This document shows positions 1 through 5,608 of a stretch of DNA of 5,608 nt, piece by piece. This DNA is from Hyphomicrobiales bacterium (GTDB lineage: Bacteria; Pseudomonadota; Alphaproteobacteria; Parvibaculales; Parvibaculaceae): contig JAATFR010000187.1 in the NCBI GenBank assembly GCA_015655095.1, positions 1 to 5,608 of the forward strand, given 5' to 3'. Each line of letters starts with the position of its first letter. Position 1 is the first letter of the stretch. Made by a program: the position numbers and the translations under genes. The notes under the pieces were generated by a model. The model made no database searches. It saw only the letters and a program-made list of their open reading frames with translations, and had not been told where the DNA came from.

Positions 1-474
1 CGGCGCGATCAGGACCGGCCGTCCTGCGCTGATCATGGCAGCTTCAAGTGCCGTGCCGCCGGCCTCGATCGAGGTGCCCGCATCATTGAAGATGACAAGG
101 TCGCTGAGGCGGGAATGTTCGGCGATCACTTCGTCGCGATGGCCGACAATGTCGATGAAGCGAACCGAAGGCAGATCAGCGATGCCGGGGTTGTCGACCA
201 TGTGGACGCCCGCAGCCTGTGCGGCGGCGGCGAGGCTTTCCTTTATCCGCGCCGAAGAACTGTTGGCAGATTCCCGCGCGGTCTTGATCAGGTCGTCGAT
301 CACCTGACCAGAAATGCCATCGCCGAGATAGGGCAGAGCCTCTACCGGATCGAGCCGTACATAGAGGGCGACGAGCTGGGCGCTGAACTGTTTCGCGACC
401 ACAAGCGCAGTACCGAGAACCGCCGCATCGCCTTCGCGGCCAGCCAGCGGCACCAGGATTTTACGAACTGACAT
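1..474 (-). CDS. Universal stress protein (UspA family), N-terminal part, cut by the left edge
   Basis: The frame opens at an ATG at 474-472 and stays open for 158 codons to the window edge, so the C-terminus is missing. The start MSVRKILVPLAGREGDAAV is the usual first beta strand and loop of a Usp domain. An alpha/beta pattern follows, and the domain closes with SAGRPVLIAP at residues 149-158. In alphaproteobacterial Usps of about 270-280 residues, an 'AGRPVLxxP' segment ends the first of two tandem domains, so I infer that a second domain lies beyond the edge. The nucleotide-binding pattern G-2x-G-9x-G-S/T of ATP-binding Usps is not visible in this half. The start is supported by GGAGGA at 485-480, five bases upstream. 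The gene is divergent from potF. Usps are cytoplasmic proteins linked to stress survival; the specific role here is unknown. Confidence 0.82.
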   Translation of the reverse strand, partial: MSVRKILVPLAGREGDAAVLGTALVVAKQFSAQLVALYVRLDPVEALPYLGDGISGQVIDDLIKTARESANSSSARIKESLAAAAQAAGVHMVDNPGIADLPSVRFIDIVGHRDEVIAEHSRLSDLVIFNDAGTSIEAGGTALEAAMISAGRPVLIAP

Positions 475-610
475 CCTATTCCTCCATTACACGGCGCCTT
501 CAACCGGACCGGCTGGGCACCTGAGTTTAATTCTCGTCGTTCTGCGTTGCCGCGACAAGTGTGACAGGCCCCCGCAGTCTTTGCCTCGATTATTGTCAAC
601 TGCCCATCAA

Positions 611-624
611 TCCGGCAAGCCGGA
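611..624. repeat. Perfect 6-bp dyad, TCCGGC/GCCGGA, 2-base spacer
   Basis: TCCGGC at 611-616 and GCCGGA at 619-624 are exact inverted copies around AA. The arms are GC-rich, and such short sites arise by chance in GC-rich DNA. Its value as an operator rests mainly on its position in a divergent promoter region, 25 bases centre to centre from the stronger dyad at 632-653. Confidence 0.35.
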
Positions 625-631
625 CAGGAGT

Positions 632-653
632 CTGATATTTTGGAGAATATCAG
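632..653. promoter_or_regulatory. Perfect 8-bp AT-rich dyad, possible operator
   Basis: CTGATATT at 632-639 and AATATCAG at 646-653 are exact inverted copies around the six-base spacer TTGGAG. AT-rich arms stand out in this GC-rich region. The 22-bp length and symmetry suit a dimeric helix-turn-helix regulator. It lies about 160 bases upstream of the stress protein start and about 340 upstream of potF, so it fits control of the former better. I recognise no named regulator's consensus. A short transcribed stem-loop is the alternative; no T-run follows on either strand, so it is not a terminator. Confidence 0.4.
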
Positions 654-937
654 CGTTGGGCAGGCAAAATCCCATGCCCTCTGCGGGCTGGGCCGGGGGC
701 TGCGGATGAGCCGGGGATGACATCAATGAGAGGGGTGCCCAATTTGTTGCCACAAGGCTCTTCACCGCATGGAATTTTCTGAAGCTGCAAGGTCTGCAAT
801 AAGTCGCCAGCCTTATCTTGAACCGGAAAACAGAAGTTGTCGCCCTGCGATATTTTTCCAGTCCCATGTCGTCAAATCCTTGCGTCGGGGGACACAACAC
901 GACAGAATTTCCATGGTTTGCCCACGGAAAGAGCACG

Positions 938-954
938 CCCATCGGGCAGATGGG
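938..954 (+). other. Small hairpin in the potF leader
   Basis: CCCATC at 938-943 can pair with GATGGG at 949-954 around the five-base loop GGGCA. It lies about 40 bases before the potF start and does not cover the ribosome binding site at 982-987. It may be incidental; no known riboswitch class is recognisable here. Confidence 0.25.
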
Positions 955-994
955 GGCTCGTCTTCCGGCGGGAGACATAGCAGGGAGCTAAACC

Positions 995-2098
995 ATGATT
1001 CGAAAACTTCTGACCGGACTGCTGGCAGTGACAGCAGTCGGACTCGTCGGTGCGAGCGCACGCGCCGATGAACAGAAAGTCGTGAATGTCTACAACTGGT
1101 CCGACTACATCGCCCCCGACACGGTTGCGAAGTTCGAAAAAGAGACGGGCATCAAGGTTCGTTACGACGTCTATGACGGCAATGAAACGCTTGAAGCCAA
1201 GCTGCTGGCGGGCAATTCAGGCTATGACGTTGTCGTGCCGACGGCGTTTCCCTTCCTCAAGCGTCAGGTCGCGGCCGGCGTTTACCAGGAACTCGATCCG
1301 GAGAAGATCCCCAACCTCAAGCTGCTTGATCCCGACCTAAAGAAACAGACCGCCGTGGCCGATCCGGGCAACAAGCATGCCGCCATTTATATGTGGGGCA
1401 CTGACGGCATCGGCTACAACAAGAAGCTTGTCGAGGCGCGGATGCCCAATGCGCCGGTCGACTCGCTCGCCCTGGTATTCGATCCTGAAATCGCCAAGAA
1501 GTTCAAGGATTGCGGCATCACGATGCTTGATTCGCCTACGGATATTCTGCCGATGGCGCTGAACTATCTGGGTATTGAGCCGACGAAGGCCACGCCTGCC
1601 GAACTTGAGAAGGCCAAGGAACTGCTGCTGAAGGTTCGCCCCTACATCAAGTATTTTAATTCCTCGCAGTACATCAATGATCTTGCCAACGGCGACATCT
1701 GTATCGCGATCGGCTGGTCGGGTGACGTGCTCCAGGCGAAATCCCGCGCGGAAGAAGCCAAGAACGGTGTTGAAATCGAGTACACCATTCCCAAGGAAGG
1801 CACGGTTGTCTGGGCCGACAATCTGGCAATTCCCAAGGATGCGCCGCATCCCGATGCGGCGGCTGCCTGGATCAACTTCAACCTGCGGCCGGATATCGAA
1901 GCTGCAAACTCCAACTATATTTCCTACGCGAATGGCGTGCCGGATTCAAAGAAGCTCATCGATCCTGCGATCAGCGGTAATCCGAACATCTACCCGACGC
2001 CTGAAATCATGAAGAAGCTGTTTGTCACGGTCTGGGACAATCCCAAATTCATGAAGACCGTGACCCGTACGTGGACGACAATCCGCACCGGTCAGTGA
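995..2098 (+). CDS. potF: Periplasmic putrescine/spermidine-binding protein of an ABC importer (PotF family)
   Basis: This 367-residue protein captures polyamines in the periplasm and presents them to the inner-membrane permeases. Residues 1-24 are a signal peptide (positive MIRK, hydrophobic core, cleavage after ARA). The length matches E. coli PotF (370), and stretches such as YNWSDYIAPDTV (33-44) and SSQYINDLANGDIC (223-236) are almost identical to it. By recalled alignment, several PotF ligand residues are kept: W35, D37, Y38, S223, W241, D244, D275 and Y311. Others differ: T83 replaces Ser85, D183 replaces Glu185, and W273 replaces Phe276, a position that is Trp in PotD. A polyamine ligand is therefore well supported, but putrescine alone is not certain. 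The start is backed by AGGGAG at 982-987, seven bases before the ATG. It is the first gene of the operon, with potH 81 bases downstream. Confidence 0.93.
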   Translation: MIRKLLTGLLAVTAVGLVGASARADEQKVVNVYNWSDYIAPDTVAKFEKETGIKVRYDVYDGNETLEAKLLAGNSGYDVVVPTAFPFLKRQVAAGVYQELDPEKIPNLKLLDPDLKKQTAVADPGNKHAAIYMWGTDGIGYNKKLVEARMPNAPVDSLALVFDPEIAKKFKDCGITMLDSPTDILPMALNYLGIEPTKATPAELEKAKELLLKVRPYIKYFNSSQYINDLANGDICIAIGWSGDVLQAKSRAEEAKNGVEIEYTIPKEGTVVWADNLAIPKDAPHPDAAAAWINFNLRPDIEAANSNYISYANGVPDSKKLIDPAISGNPNIYPTPEIMKKLFVTVWDNPKFMKTVTRTWTTIRTGQ

Positions 2099-2106
2099 TG
2101 TTTTAT

Positions 2107-2130
2107 CGGCGGCGCCTTCGGGTGCCGCCG
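2107..2130 (+). terminator. C(UUCG)G stem-loop between potF and potH: partial terminator or mRNA stabiliser
   Basis: CGGCGGCGCC at 2107-2116 pairs with GGTGCCGCCG at 2121-2130 around the loop TTCG: ten pairs with one G-U wobble, closed by C-G, which gives the very stable cUUCGg tetraloop. It starts nine bases after the potF stop. Only a short T-run (GTTTAT) follows, so complete termination is doubtful. Hairpins in this place in binding-protein operons often protect the upstream message or reduce read-through, giving more binding protein than permease; that role here is inferred. Confidence 0.6.
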
Positions 2131-2179
2131 GTTTATCAAGTCGCCGCTCTCTCACGCCCGGTAATGGACAGCTCCGATC

Positions 2180-3097
2180 ATGATCGATGCCTTCTCCAGT
2201 TTTTTTGCCCGGATCGGACTCACAGGCAAACGCTTCGTTATCGGCGTTCCTATGATCTGGCTTTTGCTGTTCTTCGTCTTGCCGTTTCTGATCGTGCTCA
2301 AGATCAGCCTGGCGACGGAAGCAACCGCGATCCCGCCCTATACGCCGCTGTTCGACTGGTCGGGCGGCTGGCCGCCGGCGCTCCAGATCGACACGGACAA
2401 TTATGCCAGCCTGGTGGGGGACGATCTTTATATCGTGGCTTATCTAAGCTCGATCAAATTCGCGTTCATCTCCACGATCCTGTGCCTTCTGGTCGCATAT
2501 CCGATCGCCTACGGTGTGACGCGCTCGCCCAAAAGCTGGCGCAATATGCTTTTGATGCTGATCGTTCTGCCGTTCTGGACCTCGCTGCTGCTGCGCGTCT
2601 ATTCCTGGATCGCCATTCTCAAGAACGAAGGGCTGCTCAATAACCTGCTGGAATGGCTTGGAATCATCAATACGCCGATCCCGATGATGAACACGCCCTT
2701 CGCGGTCTATGTCGGCATCGTCTATTCCTATCTGCCGTTCATGCTGCTGCCGCTTTATGCCACGCTTGAACGCCTCGATCATGCCTATCTGGAGGCCGCG
2801 GCTGATCTGGGGGCTTCGCGGACGCGAGCCTTCTTCACCATCACATTGCCGCTTTCAATTCCGGGCATGGTTGCCGGATCGATGCTGGTGTTTATTCCCG
2901 CCATCGGCGAATTCGTCATTCCCTCGCTCCTCGGCGGCCCCAGCACATTGATGATCGGGCGGGTGCTCTGGGATGAGTTCTTCCTCAATCAGGACTGGCC
3001 GACGGCTTCGGCTGTGGCGATGGCCATTCTCTTCTTCCTTATCGCCCCTATCATGATTTTCCAGCATTACCAGATGAAGGACCTGGAGGAGCTATGA
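2180..3097 (+). CDS. potH: Polyamine ABC transporter permease, PotH family
   Basis: This 305-residue inner-membrane protein would form half of the polyamine channel. It aligns along almost its whole length with E. coli PotH (317), for example IPPYTPLFDW (51-60) and SMLVFIPAIGEFVIP (234-248). Six hydrophobic segments are visible at about 20-42, 88-113, 122-144, 175-196, 230-250 and 276-296. The cytoplasmic EAA loop that docks on the ATPase is intact: EAA at 205-207, G211, I221 and LP at 223-224, matching EAA-x3-G-x9-I-x-LP. The start is the first ATG after an in-frame TAA at 2162-2164. Its ribosome binding site is weak (at best GGACAG near 2166-2171), so translation may be modest. It follows the stem-loop after potF, and its stop overlaps the potI start. 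The ATPase gene that lies before potH in E. coli is absent. Confidence 0.93.
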   Translation: MIDAFSSFFARIGLTGKRFVIGVPMIWLLLFFVLPFLIVLKISLATEATAIPPYTPLFDWSGGWPPALQIDTDNYASLVGDDLYIVAYLSSIKFAFISTILCLLVAYPIAYGVTRSPKSWRNMLLMLIVLPFWTSLLLRVYSWIAILKNEGLLNNLLEWLGIINTPIPMMNTPFAVYVGIVYSYLPFMLLPLYATLERLDHAYLEAAADLGASRTRAFFTITLPLSIPGMVAGSMLVFIPAIGEFVIPSLLGGPSTLMIGRVLWDEFFLNQDWPTASAVAMAILFFLIAPIMIFQHYQMKDLEEL

Positions 3098-3924
3098 TCA
3101 AGCAAGGCCTTTCCCCCTTTGTCGCCACCTGCATGGTGCTGGGCTTCATCTTTCTCTATGCCCCCATCCTGCTGATGATCCTCTACTCGTTCAACGAGTC
3201 GCGCCTTGTGACCGTATGGGCGGGTTTCTCGATCAAGTGGTATGTGTCGCTGTTCTCCAACACGCAGGTGCTCTCCGCCGCCTGGCTTTCGATCGAGATC
3301 GCCTTCATCACCGCCACACTCTCCATTATACTGGGCACCATGGCGGCTGTGGTGCTGGTGCGTTTCGGCAAGTTCAGGGGGCGGACGGCCTTCACCGGCA
3401 TGATCGCCGCCCCGCTGGTGATGCCAGACGTAATCCAGGGCTTGTCGCTGCTGCTGCTGTTCGTGCTGATCCAGCAATTGTTCGGCTGGCCGGGGCGCGG
3501 CGCGCTCACCATCATCATCGCGAACACCAGCTTCTGCGCTTCCTATGCCGCCGTGGTCATCCAGTCGCGGCTCGCCAGCATGGACCGTTCGTTCGAGGAG
3601 GCGGCCCTCGATCTGGGCGCAAGCCCGCGCCAGACCTTCTTTTCCATCACCCTGCCGCTCATCCGGCCCTCGCTGATTGCGGGCTGGCTGCTTTCCTTTA
3701 TCCTCGCTTTCGACAATCTCGTGATTGTGAGCTTCGTGACCGGGCCCAGCGCGACAACGTTGCCGATGGTGATCTTCTCCAAGGTGCGTCTGGGTGTGAG
3801 CCCGGACATCAACGCTCTTGCGACGATCATTATCGTGCTCGTTTCGATAGGCGTGGTCGTGGCGGGTCTTGTCCTGCAAAGGCAGGCGGCTGACCGGCTG
3901 AAGATGCAGGCCGTGGCGGGCTAG
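3094..3924 (+). CDS. potI: Polyamine ABC transporter permease, PotI family
   Basis: This 276-residue inner-membrane protein is the second channel subunit, partner of PotH. It matches E. coli PotI (281) closely, with segments such as LVTVWAGFSIKWY (38-50), APLVMPDVIQGLSLLLLF (106-123) and GVSPDINALAT (234-244). Six membrane segments lie at about 9-32, 62-86, 103-128, 137-157, 195-216 and 241-261. The EAA loop is complete: EAA at 169-171, G175, I185 and LP at 187-188. The ATG overlaps the potH stop in an ATGA, and GGAGGAG at 3085-3091 inside potH serves as its ribosome binding site, so the two permeases are probably translationally coupled in equal amounts. Its TAG stop shares bases with the stop of the convergent MFS gene, leaving no room for a terminator between them. 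Confidence 0.94.
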   Translation: MIKQGLSPFVATCMVLGFIFLYAPILLMILYSFNESRLVTVWAGFSIKWYVSLFSNTQVLSAAWLSIEIAFITATLSIILGTMAAVVLVRFGKFRGRTAFTGMIAAPLVMPDVIQGLSLLLLFVLIQQLFGWPGRGALTIIIANTSFCASYAAVVIQSRLASMDRSFEEAALDLGASPRQTFFSITLPLIRPSLIAGWLLSFILAFDNLVIVSFVTGPSATTLPMVIFSKVRLGVSPDINALATIIIVLVSIGVVVAGLVLQRQAADRLKMQAVAG

Positions 3925-5093
3925 GAGGCTGTTTCCTTGTTGTGACGGGGGTGCAGGAGAGCGGCCACCGTCACCATAAGGCCGATCAGGGTCAGAACCA
4001 GCCCGAGCCCCGGCGCGCCGAGGCTCTGGATGGCATAGCCGATGAGCGGCGGCCCGAACACGCCGCCGAGCGTCTGGCAGATAGCGAGCCGGGCGATGGC
4101 GCCGGAGAGGGCGTGGGGCGCGACCACCCGGGAAATGGTCATGGTCGCCCAGGTGTAAAAGCAGCCGATGGCGACGCCCGCAAAGAAGATCACGCCAAGA
4201 CCCAGCACCGTATCAAGCAGGAAAATGAGCAACAGGCCTGCTGCCAGATTGGAGACGCCCAGCAGTGTCCGCAGACGCTCAGGCCCGATGCGGTCAACCA
4301 GCAATCCATAAGGCACCTGCAGCAGCCCGGAGCCGAGGCAGAACAGGCTTGCGGCCAGCAGGGGGGAGTGCCCCTTCATCATGCCGGCGGGCACGATGGC
4401 AGGCAGGAACACGAATGTGCCGTGTAGCACCGCTCCACCCGCAAAGGCAGCAAAGAGGGCAAAGCGGATGCCTCTGGTTGATGTTTTTGTCTTTGTGTCG
4501 GCAATCGCCCTTTCCTCGCCGGTGCGGGGCAGCAGCCGTCCGGCAATGAGGGCCGCGATAACGCCTGGTATGGTCAGCAGACCCAGCATGATGAAGGGCA
4601 TGGTCCCGCTCATGCCGCTTGCGACCGGGATCAGCGCGCCGACCATGCCTGAAAAGGCGATCAGGGTTTCCTGCATGCCGAGCACCCGGCCACGCAGGTG
4701 GAGCGGCGTCTGGGCGAGCAGCCATGTTTCGCCCGAAACCCAGCGGAACGTCAGTGCCAGCCCGACGGCAAGGCTGATCGCGCCCCAGACGGTTGGGCTG
4801 AAAAACAGCGGAAAGATAAAACAGCACAGGATCGAGAGCATCGCGCCCGCGACTAGGCACCACATGCCGCCGAGCCTGCGATAGGCGGCATCGGCAAGGG
4901 GTGCGGCGAAGGCGACGGTAACGAAGGGGAGCGCCACGATCACGCCGGTCGGGCCGGGTGCGATGCCTTCTTCGGCCAGCCTTGAGGCGACCAGCAGCGG
5001 CAGCGCCCCTTCCTGCATGGTGAGCGGAATGGTGATGGCGGTGAGAATAGCCCCAAGACCCAGCGCCAGCGTGCGCGGGGAGGGCGGCGTCAT
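3921..5093 (-). CDS. Major facilitator superfamily (MFS) transporter, substrate unknown
   Basis: From the ATG at 5093-5091 the protein has 390 residues, normal for a 12-helix MFS carrier. It is strongly hydrophobic, with a polar central loop at about 187-209 (RLLPRTGEERAIADTKTKTS) dividing two six-helix halves. Motif A between helices 2 and 3 is degenerate (APLADAAYRRLGG, 64-76); its counterpart in the second half, YGLLVDRIGPERLR (262-275), is better kept. RWVSGETWLLAQ (117-128), followed by RGRVLGMQET (134-143), recalls YcaD-like carriers, but I cannot assign a substrate. The start is uncertain: the frame is open further upstream, with a GTG at 5141, an ATG at 5204 and a TTG at 5288, and none has a clear ribosome binding site. 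I chose 5093 because it puts helix 1 at a normal distance and gives the usual length. It lies downstream of moaE on the same strand and converges on potI. Confidence 0.82.
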   Translation of the reverse strand: MTPPSPRTLALGLGAILTAITIPLTMQEGALPLLVASRLAEEGIAPGPTGVIVALPFVTVAFAAPLADAAYRRLGGMWCLVAGAMLSILCCFIFPLFFSPTVWGAISLAVGLALTFRWVSGETWLLAQTPLHLRGRVLGMQETLIAFSGMVGALIPVASGMSGTMPFIMLGLLTIPGVIAALIAGRLLPRTGEERAIADTKTKTSTRGIRFALFAAFAGGAVLHGTFVFLPAIVPAGMMKGHSPLLAASLFCLGSGLLQVPYGLLVDRIGPERLRTLLGVSNLAAGLLLIFLLDTVLGLGVIFFAGVAIGCFYTWATMTISRVVAPHALSGAIARLAICQTLGGVFGPPLIGYAIQSLGAPGLGLVLTLIGLMVTVAALLHPRHNKETAS

Positions 5094-5203
5094 GGCAAAA
5101 GAAGAAGGACGAGGCAGGTCAGACGATGAATGATTGGTCACTGGAAGGGACTCTTGATGCAGGGTCCGCGCTACGGTGGCGAAGTCCGCGCGCAAACGAT
5201 GCA

Positions 5204-5216
5204 TTGTCCCGGACAA
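5204..5216. promoter_or_regulatory. 13-bp perfect palindrome upstream of the MFS gene, possible operator
   Basis: TTGTCC at 5204-5209 and GGACAA at 5211-5216 are exact inverted copies around a single C. It lies about 110 bases upstream of the preferred MFS start, touching the alternative ATG at 5204-5202. Transporter genes often have operators for local repressors, but no regulator gene is visible here and I recognise no consensus. Confidence 0.35.
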
Positions 5217-5260
5217 GGGGTTCGCCCACCCGGTGCCGAAGCACACTGTCCGCTCCGGGC

Positions 5261-5288
5261 AAAATAGCCGAGTGACCGGCAAAGGCAA
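5261..5288 (-). promoter_or_regulatory. Weak sigma-70-type promoter candidate for the MFS gene
   Basis: Read on the minus strand, TTGCCT (5288-5283) and TATTTT (5266-5261) are spaced 16 bases; each matches four of six consensus bases. It lies just after the moaE stop, with a predicted start of transcription near 5254. That would give a leader of about 50 bases to the ATG at 5204, or about 160 to the ATG at 5093. Such weak matches occur by chance. Confidence 0.22.
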
Positions 5289-5308
5289 GGGCGGGTCGCG
5301 GTATTGTC

Positions 5309-5608
5309 TTACGACCAGCGCCCGGAGGCCTCCTCATCGCTGTCCTGGGGTTCGACCCAGCGCGAACCTTCAGCGCCATCCTCCCGCTTCCAGAAGGGAG
5401 CTTTCACCTTGAGCCAGTCGATCAGGAACCGGGCGGCGAAAAAGGCGTCCTCGCGGTGCGCGGAGGCTGTGATGACGAGCACGATGGGGTCGCCCGGCAG
5501 AAGTGTGCCGTAGCGGTGGATGATAAGACTCGCGTCGAGCCGCCAGCGCTCGGCTGCTTCTGCCTCAATGGCGACAAGCGCGCGCTCGGTCATGCCGGGA
5601 TAATGCTC
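5309..5608 (-). CDS. moaE: Molybdopterin synthase catalytic subunit MoaE, C-terminal part, cut by the right edge
   Basis: MoaE is the large subunit of molybdopterin synthase, a cytoplasmic MoaD2-MoaE2 enzyme that moves sulfur from the MoaD C-terminal thiocarboxylate onto cyclic pyranopterin monophosphate, making the dithiolene of the molybdenum cofactor. The 99 visible residues align without gaps to E. coli MoaE from residue 53 (EHYPGM) to near its end. SAHRED (49-54 of the fragment) carries the conserved His-Arg pair. K67 and K74 (in LIDWLKVKAPFWKRE) match the active-site lysines 119 and 126 of E. coli. The gene ends with TAA at 5311-5309. About 52 N-terminal residues, with the other conserved basic residues, lie beyond the edge. 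moaD often precedes moaE, so it may be the next gene off the right side. The link to the MFS gene downstream is unclear. Confidence 0.95.
   Translation of the reverse strand, partial: EHYPGMTERALVAIEAEAAERWRLDASLIIHRYGTLLPGDPIVLVITASAHREDAFFAARFLIDWLKVKAPFWKREDGAEGSRWVEPQDSDEEASGRWS

Larger units (their letters stand above)
475..994. other. Long intergenic region between divergent usp and potF
   Basis: These 520 bases carry no gene I can support; the open frames are short, lack ribosome binding sites and resemble no family I know. The region must hold the promoters of both flanking genes. I see two perfect dyads (611-624 and 632-653) and a small hairpin in the potF leader (938-954). Plus-strand promoter elements are poor: the best I find is TTGCGT at 880-885 and CAGAAT at 903-908, spaced 17 bases, a weak match. 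On the minus strand, TTGTCG and GAGAAT with 17-base spacing lie within about 530-560, also weak. Control by activators or alternative sigma factors is possible but not shown. Confidence 0.6.

Noticed and set aside
594..599. Perfect minus-strand TTGACA as the -35 box of the stress protein gene
   Set aside because: At 16-18 bases downstream there is only TGCGGG-like sequence and nothing near TATAAT, so no promoter can be called on this hexamer.
593..610. FNR/FixK-type box (TTG...CAA) upstream of the stress protein gene
   Set aside because: The half-sites TTGTC and ATCAA are too far apart for the 14-bp TTGAT-N4-ATCAA site and are not symmetric.
607..978. Open frame of 123 codons on the minus strand in the usp-potF intergenic region
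   Set aside because: It has no ribosome binding site, resembles no family I know, and its proline-rich, low-logic composition looks like translated non-coding GC-rich DNA.
2071..2643. Open frame of 190 codons on the plus strand overlapping potF and potH
   Set aside because: It is a frame-shifted shadow of potH, which has clear family identity, and its product resembles nothing known.
3067..3879. Long open frame of 270 codons on the minus strand, antisense to potI
   Set aside because: It is extremely rich in His, Asp, Arg, Gln and Gly, the typical mirror of a hydrophobic membrane protein gene; potI on the other strand matches a known family along its full length.
3942..4427. Open frame of 161 codons on the plus strand, antisense to the MFS gene
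   Set aside because: Its very charged, Gln/Gly/Ala-rich product is the reverse image of MFS membrane helices, and it has no start signal.
5286..5288. TTG at 5288 as the MFS start, giving a 455-residue protein
   Set aside because: It would add 65 hydrophilic residues with no family counterpart and no ribosome binding site, and it coincides with the promoter candidate.

Overview
The window reads as an ordinary chromosomal stretch of a moderately GC-rich proteobacterium. Alphaproteobacteria are the best guess, because the left-edge stress protein has the form common there and the polyamine transporter proteins are clear but diverged relatives of the E. coli Pot proteins. I cannot name a genus. 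I see no insertion sequence, phage gene, tRNA, rRNA or CRISPR array.

Layout, left to right. (1) Positions 1-474, minus strand: the N-terminal 158 residues of a universal stress protein, cut by the window edge. (2) Positions 475-994: a 520-base non-coding region between divergent genes, holding two short perfect dyads and a possible leader hairpin. (3) Positions 995-3924, plus strand: a putrescine/spermidine-type ABC importer operon, with the periplasmic binding protein (PotF family), then the two permeases (PotH and PotI families). An 81-base gap with a strong C(UUCG)G stem-loop separates the binding protein from the permeases. The permease genes overlap by four bases (ATGA). (4) Positions 3921-5093, minus strand: a major facilitator superfamily (MFS) transporter that converges on potI, the two TAG stop codons sharing one CTAG. 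(5) Positions 5094-5308: a short gap with a palindrome and a weak promoter candidate. (6) Positions 5309-5608, minus strand: the C-terminal two thirds of MoaE, the large subunit of molybdopterin synthase, cut by the right edge.

The three pot genes would work together: the binding protein captures a polyamine in the periplasm and delivers it to the PotH-PotI channel. The ATPase that must drive the channel (PotG in E. coli, encoded between potF and potH there) is not in the window. It must come from elsewhere if the importer works. The flanking genes have no evident functional link to polyamine uptake.

I found no convincing new biological system. The points most worth a second look are the missing ATPase gene with a hairpin in its expected place, the mixed PotF/PotD character of the ligand pocket, the overlapping convergent stop codons, and the 22-bp dyad upstream of the stress protein gene.
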